Counted from the stretch's first letter, positions 51,441 to 61,379 are shown. The stretch is 64,000 nucleotides of DNA from Verrucomicrobiaceae bacterium (GCA_016795365.1 JAEUHN010000007.1:1-64000); one strand, 5' to 3'. Notes: generated by a model from the sequence alone, not told the origin. Translations and numbers: made by a program.

Positions 51441-54344
51441 TCAGTCGGGCACGATCACCAGACCGCCATCCGCCGTGACTTCGAAATGGTAGTTGCTCGG
51501 GATCTTGCCGCGTGAACTGACCGTCATGTCACGAGCGAACTGCTTCGGATTGCCGCTGCCGGACAAGTAAACGCCCGGGTTGCTTGCCCAAGTGCCTGTG
51601 GCGGGATTGAACTTCATGAAGATGCTGTTGCGCGGCGTGACGAACGACCGCTGCATGGAAGGGGGAATGTTTCCTGCAGCAGCCGTCGGGGTGCGCGTCT
51701 CCGGTTTGGCGGTCGGCGTCTCAGGCTTCGCGACTGTCATCGCTGGTGCTTCTTCCTTTGGTTCGGGAAGATCGTCGGGCAGGAGGAAGTCGAAGTCCGC
51801 CTTCGGGCAATGGATCACGGCATCGGCTTTCCACTTGGATCGACTGACCGTCACCTCGTCACCTGAGTAAGGACTCTCAATCGTTCCGGACTTCGTGCCT
51901 ATGGGAGCCTTCGCACCCGACGTCGAAGCCACGAGCATGGGCAAGTCCCCAGGCAGCACGAATTCCTTCTGATCGCCATCGCTGAGGGTGGAACCCGGAT
52001 GCCAGTCCTTGCGCTCGACAGCGACAGGGTTGCCCGAGAAAGGACCCACGACCGATCCGGCCTTCGAACCTTTCGGTTTCACGGCGTTCTCGATGGAGGC
52101 GACCGGCTTGGGCAAGGGCTCCGCTGGTGCGAGGAAAGGCAGCGAAGTTTCCGGGCACTTCAGTTCAGCACCCGAGCGCCAATCGGTGATCGCCACAGGA
52201 ACAGGATTACCGGTGAATGGACTCTTGATCGAGCCTGGCTGACCACCTTTGGGTGCCACGGCTCCATCGATCACCGCGACCGCCAAGGGCAAGCCTTCGG
52301 GCAGCAGGAATTCCAACGAGGTCTCCGGGCACTTGAGCTTCGTCTTGGCCTGCCATGCCTTGGCTTCCACCGTCACGGCCTTCTGAGAGTAGGGGCTCAA
52401 GACGGTGCCCGCAGCTCCGGCTTTGGGTGCCACAGCGCCTTCGAGATCCGCTGTGAGTGGTGGCAGTTCGTCAGGCAGCACAAAAGCACGATCCGAGGCC
52501 GGGCACTTCAGCTTGGCCTTCGGTCGCCACTCGGCCGCCGTGACAGACACCGGAGAGTTAGCGAACGGGCTCATCACCGAGCCCGGTTGTTTGACCGTGG
52601 GCAACACGGCATTTTCCAGGGACGCCACGGGCATCGGCAGATCACTAGGCAGCAAGAATTCAAAGCCGGAGTCCGGGCACTTCACGACCGTGCCACCTAC
52701 CCACTCCTTGAGGTTCACGGACAACGGTTTGTTCGTGAACGGGCTAAGCACGGAGCCAGGCTGTGAAGTGGTAGGAGCCTTTGCACCTGTTGCGGACGCC
52801 GCGAGCTTCGGCAGGTCCTCGGGCAGCAAGAAGAACTGCTGGCTCGTCGGGCACATCACCTTCGCATTTGGGTGCCAGTCCTTCGCCTCCACCGGCACGG
52901 GCTTGCCATTGATAGGGCTGGCAATGCTGCCGGGCTTCCCTTCAGCAGGAGCTGCTGCCGAAGCGGGAAACGCGACCAAAAACTTGGGCGCTCCAGGCAC
53001 CACCTTGACCGCTCCATCGTCGGCCACCTCGAAGCGGTAGTGTTTCGGGATGGAACCATTGGCTTGTTCGGCAGCAGTGATCTGCCCCGCCCATTCATCG
53101 GGCTGCCCATCGCGCGCAGTGTCGAAGGCTTTCGGATCGCTCGACCAGGTCTGGGTCTCCGTGTTGAAGACCATGATGATGCCGCCCTTCTTGGTGACGA
53201 AATTGCGTGCCATGCTGGCAGGCACACCCTCGGGCTTCGGCGGCTCGGGTGGGGGAGGCTGAACCGGCGGAGGCTGCATCTTCTGCCAGGCCACGAATCC
53301 ACCTCCGCCACCGAGCAAGAGGATCACTGCAGCCACGAGCGGAGTCCACGAGTGCTTGGGTTTGTCGCCAGAGTTGGCAGTCGAGTTTTGATCGGGCTTG
53401 TGGAACTGCGGTTTTCCGGACTCGGTGCGAGCCCTGACCGTGTCCACGGCGGTCTTCATCTCCGTGGCGTTCTGGTAGCGCTTCTCGCGCTCGTATTGCA
53501 GCGCCTTGATCACCACCTGGTCCAGCTGGACATCCACGGGCACCTTCCGCGACGGAGGTTCCCAGGCACCGCGTGGTTTCTGCTTGGTGAGCATTTCGTA
53601 GAGCATCACGCCGACCGCGTAGAGATCGGCACGATGATCAGCGAGGCCGAGCAACTGCTCCGGTGCCATGTAATCGGGTGTGCCCATCACCGTGTTGGTG
53701 CGGGTGAAGGCGGTGCTATGATCTTCCACCATCGGACGCGCGAGACCGAAGTCCGCGAGCTTCGCCTTGCCCGTCTTGGTGAGCAGCACGTTCGCGGGCT
53801 TGATGTCGCGATGCATCACGCCCATCTCGTGAGCATACTGGAGCGCGCCGCAGATCTGGCTACACAAGTCGAGGGATTGCAGCGGATTGAGGCCGTCGCC
53901 ATGAATCACGCAGGCGAGATCAACGCCGTCCACATACTCCATGACGAAGTAGAGATGTCCCTCGCTGGTCTGACCGAAATCATAGACGGCCACGATGCCT
54001 GGATGCTGGAGCTTCGCGAGGGTGCGTGCCTCGCGCTGGAAGCGTCCGACGAATTCCTCGTCTGCCGCCATCTCGGACGGGAGGAGCTTGATGGCAACGG
54101 CTCGGTCGAGCGAAGTTTGCTTGCCTCGATACACCGCGCCCATGCCGCCACGTCCGATCATGCTGTCGATCTGATACTGCGGCAGCAGCTTGGCCAGATC
54201 CCACGGACTGGGCGGATGCCAGTCGCCGCGTGGCCCGGTGGGGCGTGGTTGTCCTGCATCAGAACTCGCACGCAGCTGCGCGGGAGTGGGCGGCACCACT
54301 CTCGTGGCGTCGTCAGCACCGGATGAAGGATTTGTTGAGTTCAT
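51441..54344 (-). CDS. Membrane Ser/Thr protein kinase with seven tandem 58-residue repeats
   Basis: Kinase of about 967 residues (start MNSTNPSSGADD at 54344; a longer frame to 54491 lacks support). The kinase domain (about 50-315) has IGRGGMGAVYRG, AVAIKLL, HRDIKPANVL, LADFGLARP and GTPDYMAPEQL. A membrane segment (LVAAVILLLGGGGGFVAW) lies near 345, then a Pro-rich linker. Seven tandem repeats follow, each about 57-58 residues (consensus PGSVxSPFxxxPVxV...W...xxKCPxxxxxFLLPxDLPxxVA). The N- and C-terminal ends of this sensor part carry a related domain (FVTKKGGIIMVFN; FVTPRNSIFMKFN). The repeats are likely the extracytoplasmic ligand-binding or scaffold part. Confidence 0.88.
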   Translation of the reverse strand: MNSTNPSSGADDATRVVPPTPAQLRASSDAGQPRPTGPRGDWHPPSPWDLAKLLPQYQIDSMIGRGGMGAVYRGKQTSLDRAVAIKLLPSEMAADEEFVGRFQREARTLAKLQHPGIVAVYDFGQTSEGHLYFVMEYVDGVDLACVIHGDGLNPLQSLDLCSQICGALQYAHEMGVMHRDIKPANVLLTKTGKAKLADFGLARPMVEDHSTAFTRTNTVMGTPDYMAPEQLLGLADHRADLYAVGVMLYEMLTKQKPRGAWEPPSRKVPVDVQLDQVVIKALQYEREKRYQNATEMKTAVDTVRARTESGKPQFHKPDQNSTANSGDKPKHSWTPLVAAVILLLGGGGGFVAWQKMQPPPVQPPPPEPPKPEGVPASMARNFVTKKGGIIMVFNTETQTWSSDPKAFDTARDGQPDEWAGQITAAEQANGSIPKHYRFEVADDGAVKVVPGAPKFLVAFPASAAAPAEGKPGSIASPINGKPVPVEAKDWHPNAKVMCPTSQQFFLLPEDLPKLAASATGAKAPTTSQPGSVLSPFTNKPLSVNLKEWVGGTVVKCPDSGFEFLLPSDLPMPVASLENAVLPTVKQPGSVMSPFANSPVSVTAAEWRPKAKLKCPASDRAFVLPDELPPLTADLEGAVAPKAGAAGTVLSPYSQKAVTVEAKAWQAKTKLKCPETSLEFLLPEGLPLAVAVIDGAVAPKGGQPGSIKSPFTGNPVPVAITDWRSGAELKCPETSLPFLAPAEPLPKPVASIENAVKPKGSKAGSVVGPFSGNPVAVERKDWHPGSTLSDGDQKEFVLPGDLPMLVASTSGAKAPIGTKSGTIESPYSGDEVTVSRSKWKADAVIHCPKADFDFLLPDDLPEPKEEAPAMTVAKPETPTAKPETRTPTAAAGNIPPSMQRSFVTPRNSIFMKFNPATGTWASNPGVYLSGSGNPKQFARDMTVSSRGKIPSNYHFEVTADGGLVIVPD

Positions 54345-54670
54345 GAAACAACCAAGGGCAGACAGGTGAGAGGCACACCCGCTCTTCTGCGGGACTCTGG
54401 ATTTGGGCGCGAAGACTACGCCAGAAACACCCCAGGTGACAAGAGCAGGGACTAGACCAACGAACGAGATGCTGCCTTTCTCAAGCAACAATTTTTGTCG
54501 ATGAGCACCTTCAGCAAGGGTTGTGCCCTCAAAAGCCGCAGCTCACGAGGTGCATCGGACGGAGCACGCACATCGCTCGCGAGGCATCGAATGCCTGATC
54601 CCATCGCTGAGCTTGTCAGTTTCCACCACCGTGATTGCACAGCCCCGCGGCGTGCGTTAGGCGCATCATC

Positions 54671-55672
54671 ATGGCAGCTTCGATTCTCACCACCACCGTT
54701 GGTTCCTATCCCGTCCCTGAATGGCTCAGCGCTTTGCCGAGCGAGCAGGCAGTCATCGACGCCACCCGCGTCATCTTCGACATCCAGCGCCAGGCGGGCA
54801 TCGACCTCCCGACCGATGGCGAGCTGTATCGCTTCGACGTCAATCACCCTGACACCAATGGCATGATCGAATACTTCGTGAGCAAGTTGGGTGGGATCGA
54901 TACGCGTGTCAGCCGGGCGGATGGAGTGGCATTCCGGGCCAAGAAGGAGATGGGCTTCCGCAGCAAGCCGGCCGCCGTGGTGCGCGGCCCGATCACCGAG
55001 GGCTGGCTCAATCTCGCTGACGACTGCACGCGTGCGGCGAAGGTGGCGGGCGGTGATTTCAAGTTCACCCTCACCAGCCCCTACATGCTCGCGCGCACCC
55101 TGCTGGACACGCACTACCACGACATGGATGCGCTGACGATGGCCATCGCCGATGCTCTTGCGGCGCAGGTGGCTGACCTCGATTGCGCCTGTGTTCAGGT
55201 CGATGAAGCGAACATCCCAGGCAATCCGGCAGACGGCCCCCTTGCGGCCCGTGCCATCAATCGTATCCTTGACGCCGTGAAAGTGCAGAAGGCGGTCCAC
55301 TTTTGCTTTGGCAACTACGGCGGCCAGACGATCCAGAGCGGCGAGTGGAAAGCTTTGCTCGCCTTCTTGAACGAGTTGCACGCTGACCATTTGGTTCTCG
55401 AACTCGCCCATCGTCCCGCCAGCGACCTTGATGCCCTCAAGGACCTCGACCCCAAGATCGGCGTGGGCCTGGGCGTGGTGGACATCAAGGTGAACCATAT
55501 TGAGTCCGCCGATGAAATCGCACGTCGCATCGAGGCGGCCGAAGCCAAGCTCGGCGCGGGGCGGGTGAAGTATATCCATCCCGACTGCGGCTTCTGGATG
55601 CTCAAGCGCTCCGTTGCGGATCGCAAGATCGCAGCCTTGGCCGCAGGTCGAGACAAGTTCCTCGGAGTCTAG
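54671..55672 (+). CDS. MetE-like cobalamin-independent methyltransferase
   Basis: Protein of 333 residues resembling the C-terminal catalytic barrel of MetE or the epoxyalkane:CoM transferase family. The zinc ligands are visible: HFCFGNYGG (His-x-Cys, about 218), LELAHR (Glu) and HPDCGFWML (Cys, about 304). The N-terminus ILTTTVGSYPVPEWL is the standard family start, so the start was set at 54671. The homocysteine/methyl-folate N-terminal domain of MetE is absent, so the methyl donor or thiol acceptor is probably different. Its 3' end overlaps the transglutaminase gene by 4 bp. The preceding 326 bp (54345-54670) hold no gene. Confidence 0.87.
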   Translation: MAASILTTTVGSYPVPEWLSALPSEQAVIDATRVIFDIQRQAGIDLPTDGELYRFDVNHPDTNGMIEYFVSKLGGIDTRVSRADGVAFRAKKEMGFRSKPAAVVRGPITEGWLNLADDCTRAAKVAGGDFKFTLTSPYMLARTLLDTHYHDMDALTMAIADALAAQVADLDCACVQVDEANIPGNPADGPLAARAINRILDAVKVQKAVHFCFGNYGGQTIQSGEWKALLAFLNELHADHLVLELAHRPASDLDALKDLDPKIGVGLGVVDIKVNHIESADEIARRIEAAEAKLGAGRVKYIHPDCGFWMLKRSVADRKIAALAAGRDKFLGV

Positions 55673-56520
55673 GCCAGTTCGACTTCCACGGTCACCTCGA
55701 GTGCTGCCGTCGCTCCGTGGGGTCCGCTGAAGCTGCCGCGAATCGGCGCTGCATCATCGTAGTCACGTCCAGTGGCGATCTTGATGTAGCGCTCGTCGGC
55801 GACCGTGTTGTTGGTGGGATCAAGACCAAACCATCCACGTCCTGGGATCCACACTTCACACCAAGCATGTGAGGCCTGGGCTCCGCGAAGGGAACTGGTC
55901 GGTCCATTGTAAAGATAGCCGCTGACGTAGCGCGCAGGGATGCCCAGGGATCGACACATGCCGAGCATGACGTGGGCGAAGTCCTGGCAGACTCCACGGC
56001 GATCGCGCAGCACCTCGCTCATGTGCGTGGAGGCGGAGGTCGAATTCGGCTGATAAACCCAGTTCGCATGAACGAAGCTCATGATGGCATCGGCGGTGAG
56101 GAATACGTCCGTGCGTTCATCACGCGCATCCACCGCCAGCCTCCACACGTCGTGATCCACATCGACGTATCTGCTGGCCGTCACGAACGGGTGCAGCATG
56201 TCCATGTGCTCCCCACCGGCAAGGGAATCAAAGCCGATGCCAACAGGCTTGCCCGAGTCCGCATACTGCGACGTGGTGTGCAGCCGGGACACGGCATCAA
56301 TGATCAGCTCGGTGTGCGGCTCAGGAATCTCGAACCATTGAACATAGTTGTGATGCTCGTCGCGGAAGTGCCGGAGTCGGCGCGGCGGCTGAACGCAGAG
56401 CAGGAACGATGACAGACGCTTGGGATCGTCCGTGGCGGGGCGGAGGCGGACTTCGTTGTAGCTGTCGATGACAGGAACTCGATAGACGTAGCGGGTGCGA
56501 TGGTGGACGCGCAAATGCAT
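55669..56520 (-). CDS. Transglutaminase-like protease-fold protein
   Basis: Protein of 283 residues. The N-terminal beta domain (LRVHHRTRYVYRVPVIDSYN...FLLCVQPPRRLRHF) is the Bact_transglu_N fold. The C-terminal core has the Cys in RRGVCQDFAHVMLGM (about 177), RSLGIPARYVSGYLYN, the His in SHAWCEVWIPGRGW and an Asp in FGLDPTNN. It is the third gene of the ATP-grasp / alpha-E / transglutaminase operon, 15 bp after the alpha-E gene. The operon is widespread and its product is not defined; amide-bond hydrolysis or formation is a reasonable inference. Confidence 0.9.
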   Translation of the reverse strand: MHLRVHHRTRYVYRVPVIDSYNEVRLRPATDDPKRLSSFLLCVQPPRRLRHFRDEHHNYVQWFEIPEPHTELIIDAVSRLHTTSQYADSGKPVGIGFDSLAGGEHMDMLHPFVTASRYVDVDHDVWRLAVDARDERTDVFLTADAIMSFVHANWVYQPNSTSASTHMSEVLRDRRGVCQDFAHVMLGMCRSLGIPARYVSGYLYNGPTSSLRGAQASHAWCEVWIPGRGWFGLDPTNNTVADERYIKIATGRDYDDAAPIRGSFSGPHGATAALEVTVEVELA

Positions 56521-56535
56521 GAACGTGGGCAGAGA

Positions 56536-57588
56536 TTACGACTGCTGCTGTTGCTGTTGTTGCATCTGCATGTCCAGATTGGCGTGCCACGCACCCAGCG
56601 GAGCGGAGCGTGTGGGAGTCTGAGCGGACACGGGCGTCAGATCCGCGTAGAGCACATAGGTCTCGAAGATGGAGCGACCCACCACGTTGAGCTTGGCCTG
56701 CAAGTCGTCGATGTAGTCGTGCAGCCCGCGCTCCAGGATCTCGTCGATGGTGGCAAAGTCGAGTTCCGCGCGCAGACGGCCGCTGGAGCGGATCGGATCA
56801 GGATTTGCCGCCTTGCCTGGAGGCGCGATGAGTTTGCCCAGCGCGGCATCGACTTCACGAACGCAGAACCGCACCGAACGGGCGAAGCGATCCGAGAGGA
56901 AGAGGAACTCGAGCACGCTCTGAGGATTGAGTTGATTGTCATGCTCGCGATAGCCGTGGTAGGCCGAGCAAGAGTGCAGCAGCGAGGTCCAGCGCAGCGG
57001 CTGCGCATCGGGGTGCGGAGGAATCACCAAAGGCACGCCCGAGCAGGTATCGACCAAGCGAGATGTCTTGTCCGCACGCTCGAGGTAGGTGCCGATCTGG
57101 AGGAAATACCAGCTCTCGTCACGCATCATGGTGGCGCGCGCCATGCCCTGGAACAAGCCGGATCCCTGCGTGATCGCCTCGTAGTAGTCGGTGGGGGTTT
57201 GATCCCTCATCTGGCGTCCGCGAGGGCTGGTAACCAGAAGGTAAAGGTCATTCACGCTGCGCCACACTTCATCCGTGATCTGGTCGCGAATCATGCGGGC
57301 GTTCTCGCGCGCGGTGCGCACACAGTTGACGATGGAGTTGCCGTTCTCAGGACGATCCGTGAGGTAGTCAGCGATATGATCGCCATCAAGTTCGGAGTAG
57401 AGCTTGTGATAGCCTTCCTCATCCCCCGTGGTCATGAGGATCGGCCCCCAGAAGGCATCGGTGTCGGCGAGATGACGACCGGCATCAAGCATGAGGCTCT
57501 GATTGGCGAGCAGGAGTCGGGCGAGGTTTTCAGCTCGTTCCATGTAACGGGCCATCCAATAAATGCTGTCGGCGACGCGGCTTAACAT
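56536..57588 (-). CDS. Alpha-E domain protein (DUF403)
   Basis: Protein of 350 residues, all-helical, with the family N-terminus MLSRVADSIYWMARYMERAENLARLL. It also contains RTARENARMIRDQITDEVW and YFLQIGTYLERADKTSRLVD, and ends with a Gln-rich stretch (MQMQQQQQQQS-type, cag/caa repeat at about 56541-56570). The DUF403 family is nearly always encoded between a circularly permuted ATP-grasp and a transglutaminase, as here. Biochemistry unknown. The Gln run is a slippage-prone feature. Confidence 0.9.
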   Translation of the reverse strand: MLSRVADSIYWMARYMERAENLARLLLANQSLMLDAGRHLADTDAFWGPILMTTGDEEGYHKLYSELDGDHIADYLTDRPENGNSIVNCVRTARENARMIRDQITDEVWRSVNDLYLLVTSPRGRQMRDQTPTDYYEAITQGSGLFQGMARATMMRDESWYFLQIGTYLERADKTSRLVDTCSGVPLVIPPHPDAQPLRWTSLLHSCSAYHGYREHDNQLNPQSVLEFLFLSDRFARSVRFCVREVDAALGKLIAPPGKAANPDPIRSSGRLRAELDFATIDEILERGLHDYIDDLQAKLNVVGRSIFETYVLYADLTPVSAQTPTRSAPLGAWHANLDMQMQQQQQQQS

Positions 57589-57669
57589 AAGTATGAAAGA
57601 TGAAGTGTGAAGGATGAAAGGGGATGAGGCGATGGGTGAATCGAAGTGTCAGGGTTCAGACTTCATCCT

Positions 57670-59115
57670 TTAGGCTTCATCATTCCACAGCACCCAGGTG
57701 TCCTTGCTGCCGCCGCCTTGAGAGGAGTTCACGACGAGCGAGCCCTTGCGCAGTGCCACGCGTGTCAGTCCTCCAGGGAGCACCTGCACCTTGTCGCCGT
57801 AGAGGATGTAGGGGCGAAGGTCGATGTGACGACCCTCGAAGTGATCATCGACAAACACTGGATGCCGCGAGAGCTGGAGCACCGGCTGCGCGATGTAGTT
57901 GCGCGGGTTCGCCACGATGCGGCGGTGGAACTCTTCTTGTTGCTCCTTCGTCGAATGAGGTCCCATCAACATGCCGTAGCCACCGGATTCGTTCACAGCC
58001 TTGACCACCAGCTTGTCGAGGTTCGCGAGGATGTGCGAGCGATCCGCATCTTCCGAGGCGAGGTAAGTCGGCACATTGGGCAGGATCGGATCTTGATCCA
58101 GGTAGTAGCGGATCATCTTCGGCACGTAGGCATACACCGCCTTGTCATCCGCAACGCCGGTGCCGATGGAGTTGGCGAGCGCCACGTGGCCCAGTCGGTA
58201 GGAATGCACGAGACCAGGAACACCGAGCAGCGAGTCCTCACGGAACACCAGGGGATCAAGGAAGTCATCGTCGATGCGGCGGTAGATCACATGCACCTGG
58301 ACCAGCCCGCGCGTAGTGCGGACGAAGACACGGTCATTGCGCACGATCAGATCGCGGCCTTCCACGATCGGCACCCCCATCTGGCGCGCGAGGTAGGCGT
58401 GCTCGAAGTAGGCGCTGTTATACACGCCCGGCGTGAGCACCACGATTACCGGATCAGCTACGCCAGGAGGCGCGAGGTGCGCCAGCGTGTTTCGCAGCAT
58501 CGCACCGTAGCGATCGACGGGGCGCACGGGAAGGGACTGCAGCAGGTGAGGGAAAGCTCGCTTCATCGCCTGACGATTCTCCAGCATGTAGGAGGCACCG
58601 GACGGGCAGCGTGCATTGTCTTCGAGCACGAAGTAAGTGCCATCGTCATCGCGCACCAGGTCGGTGCCGCAGATGTGAATGTAGATGTGGTGCGGGACAT
58701 TGATGCCGCGGAAGGCAGGGCGGAAGTGGGAGGCGGACTCGACCACCTCAGCGGGCACCACCTTGTCGTTGATGATCTGCTGGCCGTGATACACGTCATT
58801 GAGGAAGAGATTGAGCGCCGTGATGCGCTGGATCAGGCCCGCCTCCACATGCTCCCACTCGGCGCGAGGAATGATGCGGGGCATGAGATCGAAAGGAAAG
58901 ATGCGCTCCGTGCCCTGATCGTCGCCATAGACCGTGAAGGTGACGCCTTGCTTCAAGAAGGCAGCATCAGCGGTCTGCTGTCGACGTCCGAAGTCGGTCG
59001 GAGTCATCCCATCGAGGGACTGCATCACGTTGTCGTAGTGCGGTCGCACAGCACCGTCGCTGGCAAACACTTCGTCGAAGAAGGCACCCCTGTCGTAGTT
59101 GTCAAAACTGGCCAT
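57670..59115 (-). CDS. Circularly permuted ATP-grasp protein (DUF404/407)
   Basis: Protein of about 481 residues; start taken at [17 protein letters not shown] (59115), three codons inside the longest frame. Features include [20 protein letters not shown], the [23 protein letters not shown] block, [33 protein letters not shown] and [20 protein letters not shown] (the permuted ATP-binding Lys/Glu elements). It is the first gene of the operon with DUF403 and transglutaminase. Members are thought to ligate amide bonds; the substrate is not known. Confidence 0.9.
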   Translation of the reverse strand: MASFDNYDRGAFFDEVFASDGAVRPHYDNVMQSLDGMTPTDFGRRQQTADAAFLKQGVTFTVYGDDQGTERIFPFDLMPRIIPRAEWEHVEAGLIQRITALNLFLNDVYHGQQIINDKVVPAEVVESASHFRPAFRGINVPHHIYIHICGTDLVRDDDGTYFVLEDNARCPSGASYMLENRQAMKRAFPHLLQSLPVRPVDRYGAMLRNTLAHLAPPGVADPVIVVLTPGVYNSAYFEHAYLARQMGVPIVEGRDLIVRNDRVFVRTTRGLVQVHVIYRRIDDDFLDPLVFREDSLLGVPGLVHSYRLGHVALANSIGTGVADDKAVYAYVPKMIRYYLDQDPILPNVPTYLASEDADRSHILANLDKLVVKAVNESGGYGMLMGPHSTKEQQEEFHRRIVANPRNYIAQPVLQLSRHPVFVDDHFEGRHIDLRPYILYGDKVQVLPGGLTRVALRKGSLVVNSSQGGGSKDTWVLWNDEA

Positions 59116-59264
59116 GGGAAACACTGTAGCAGATGCCGTGCCGAAGTCTTGTATCCCTTGTCATTGGCTGATCGCAGCGCAAGAAAGAGCCACCTCTCCA
59201 TCTCCGACAACCTTGGCATCGTATGGAAGGAATCACGTATGGGCCTCGTATCGACATCACTCTC

Positions 59265-60710
59265 ATGAACCCGCTCGCCCTCACCAAGCTCCAGCACCAG
59301 ACCCGCCGCCAGTTCCTTGGCAGCGCGGGACAACTCAGCCTCGGCGCGATCGCCATGCAGGCACTGGAGGCGAAGGCTTCACCGGCGATCGACAATCCGC
59401 TGGCACCACGCAAGCCACACTTCCCCGCGAAGGCGAAGCGCGTGATCTACCTGCACATGTCGGGTGCGCCGCCACACTTGGACATCTTCGACTACAAGCC
59501 CGAGCTGGTGAAACGCACCGATCAGGACTGCCCGGACTCCGTTTTGAAAGGCCGCACCTTCGCCTTCACCACCGGTGTGCCGAAGCTGATGGGCACGCCG
59601 CGCACCTTCAAACAATACGGCAAGGCGGGCTTGTGGATGAGCGATGCGGTGCCGAACTTCCACACGATCGCGGACGAGATCACCACCGTGCGCTCGATGC
59701 ACACGGATCAATTCAATCACGCGCCTGCTGAGCTGCTGCTCTTCACCGGTCATGCGCGGCAAGGTCGTCCATCGCTCGGCTCGTGGGCCACGTATGGGCT
59801 TGGCACCGAGAACCAGGATTTGCCCGGCTTCGTCGTGCTCATCTCAAGCGGTGTGCAGCCCAGCGGTGGGCAGGGACTGTGGGGCAGCGGCTTTGTGCCC
59901 AGTGTGTATCAAGGCGTGCAGTGCCGGTCCAAAGGCGACCCCGTGCTCTTCGTTTCGGACCCCGCAGGGATGGATCGCTCGCTGCGCCGCAAGACGCTCG
60001 ATGCACTCAAGGATCTCAACGAAGCTCAGGCCGCTGAACTCGGCCATCCCGAGACGCTCACGCGCATCGCGCAGTATGAACTCGCCTATCGCATGCAGAC
60101 CAGCGTGCCCGAGGTGATGGACATCTCGAAGGAACCGAAGAACGTCATCGAAGACTACGGCGCTCAGCCCGGTGAATCCTCCTTCGCCAACAACTGCCTG
60201 CTCGCGCGTCGCCTTGTCGAGCAAGGCGTGCGCTTCGTGCAACTCTTCGACTGGGGCTGGGACTTCCATGGCACCGGACCGAAGGAAGACATTCGCGGCG
60301 GCCTCACGGAGAAGATGGCGCGCACCGACAAGCCGGTCACCGCGCTCATCAAAGACCTCAAGCAACGCGGCTTGCTGGAAGACACGCTCATCGTCTGGGG
60401 TGGTGAGTTTGGCCGCACACCGTTCCGCGAAGGCCGCACAGCGAAGAGCCAAGTGCTCGGTCGCGATCACTACCCGGACTGCTACACGGTCATGCTTGCA
60501 GGCGGTGGCATCAAAGCCGGCTTCGACTACGGCAGCACCGACGAGCTGGGATTCCACATCGCTGAGAACGGCGTGCATGTGCATGACCTGCAAGCCACCA
60601 TCATGCACTTGCTCGGCTTCGACCACGAACGTCTCACCTACCGCTTCCAAGGCCGTGACTACCGGCTCACGGACATCAGCGGCCATGTGGTGAAGCCGTT
60701 GCTGGCTTAG
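59265..60710 (+). CDS. DUF1501 Tat-exported protein
   Basis: Protein of 481 residues. Tat signal with twin arginine (TRRQFLGSAGQLSLGAIAMQ). DUF1501 signatures follow: AKRVIYLHMSGAPPHLDIFDYKPEL, GTEN-type middle region, GVRFVQLFDWGWDFHGTG near 330, and the C-terminal block LIVWGGEFGRTPF...GRDHYPDCYTVMLAGGGIKAG, which carries conserved metal-site-like residues of the alkaline-phosphatase/sulfatase superfamily. The family is usually paired with DUF1553 genes in PVC bacteria, although the DUF1553 gene here is 22 kb away. Start at 59265 precedes the Tat motif by 15 residues. An upstream frame is open but unlikely. Confidence 0.9.
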   Translation: MNPLALTKLQHQTRRQFLGSAGQLSLGAIAMQALEAKASPAIDNPLAPRKPHFPAKAKRVIYLHMSGAPPHLDIFDYKPELVKRTDQDCPDSVLKGRTFAFTTGVPKLMGTPRTFKQYGKAGLWMSDAVPNFHTIADEITTVRSMHTDQFNHAPAELLLFTGHARQGRPSLGSWATYGLGTENQDLPGFVVLISSGVQPSGGQGLWGSGFVPSVYQGVQCRSKGDPVLFVSDPAGMDRSLRRKTLDALKDLNEAQAAELGHPETLTRIAQYELAYRMQTSVPEVMDISKEPKNVIEDYGAQPGESSFANNCLLARRLVEQGVRFVQLFDWGWDFHGTGPKEDIRGGLTEKMARTDKPVTALIKDLKQRGLLEDTLIVWGGEFGRTPFREGRTAKSQVLGRDHYPDCYTVMLAGGGIKAGFDYGSTDELGFHIAENGVHVHDLQATIMHLLGFDHERLTYRFQGRDYRLTDISGHVVKPLLA

Positions 60711-60873
60711 TGGTCGAGTCCAGCAAGGTTGAGGGGTTCAGGTAGAACGGGTTTTCAACGCGTTAACTTGTTCTGCAAGCTTGGAACTCACCGGGTTTCA
60801 AACCCGGCATACAGGCTTACGAGTTACAGACTCGCTCTACCCATCAACCTTGCTGGAGTGCTCCACTAGCCTC
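60709..60873. other. tRNA-like inverted-repeat element
   Basis: Arms of about 29 bp (60709-60737 and 60845-60873, a few mismatches) enclose a region that on the minus strand contains tRNA-like parts: a GTAGAGC D-arm-like stretch, a CGAG/CTCG stem around a TCTGTAA loop, and a perfect ccggg-tttgaaa-cccgg T-arm-like hairpin. The 7-bp acceptor stem, the 5' half of the D stem and U33 are missing, so this is not a normal tRNA gene. It begins at the stop codon of the DUF1501 gene. It could be a pseudo-tRNA or a structured RNA. Confidence 0.4.
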
Positions 60874-61065
60874 GTCCGGCGGCCTACCGCGACCTCAAAC
60901 CCGTCATCCGAATCGCTACCTGTGAGGTTTCAGGTTGTGTTCCGTTGCGCAAAGGAACAGCGAACTGCACGATTTCGATGGCGCTCTTGTTGGCGATGCG
61001 TTGGTCGAATCTTGTTGTTCGTTGAACGCCAGACGAGGAGCCCCTGTCTATGGGCGCTCCAACTC

Positions 61066-61281
61066 ATGAAAACGATCTGCCTGCACGTAGTTGCGGCCAC
61101 GCTGAGTGTCGTGGTCCTATGCCAATGCCAATCCGGTGAATTCTCCGGCTCCTCCCGCAAGGACTACCCCGTCATTGAACGCAAAACCGTTCACTCCGGC
61201 GACAAAACCTTCGTCCAAAAACGCCGCCTCGTCCGCGAACACCCACCCGAGTCGATCCTGGAGATGGTGGAGGTGAGGTGA
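61066..61281 (+). CDS. Small exported hypothetical protein
   Basis: Protein of 71 residues with a hydrophobic N-terminus (TICLHVVAATLSVVVLCQC) that fits a signal peptide or weak lipobox, then a short basic mature part (KDYPVIERKTVHSGDKTFVQ). Start at ATG 61066; the longer open frame from 60781 runs through the tRNA-like element. No family recognised. It lies between the structured element and the convergent KAP gene. Confidence 0.5.
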   Translation: MKTICLHVVAATLSVVVLCQCQSGEFSGSSRKDYPVIERKTVHSGDKTFVQKRRLVREHPPESILEMVEVR

Positions 61282-61379
61282 GGCTTTCCCGAGTGCCACT
61301 CGAATCACCATGCAAGGGATTCGAGTGGCCTGGGCCGCGTAGCCGCGGTTCGATGCAATGATCCTGCACCTTGCAAGCA

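Noticed and set aside
60709-60873. Functional tRNA (Tyr- or Thr-like)
   Set aside because: No 7-bp acceptor stem, incomplete D stem and C in place of U33; kept only as a tRNA-like element.
60709-60873. Retron msr-msd
   Set aside because: Inverted repeats are present, but no reverse transcriptase gene is in the neighbourhood.
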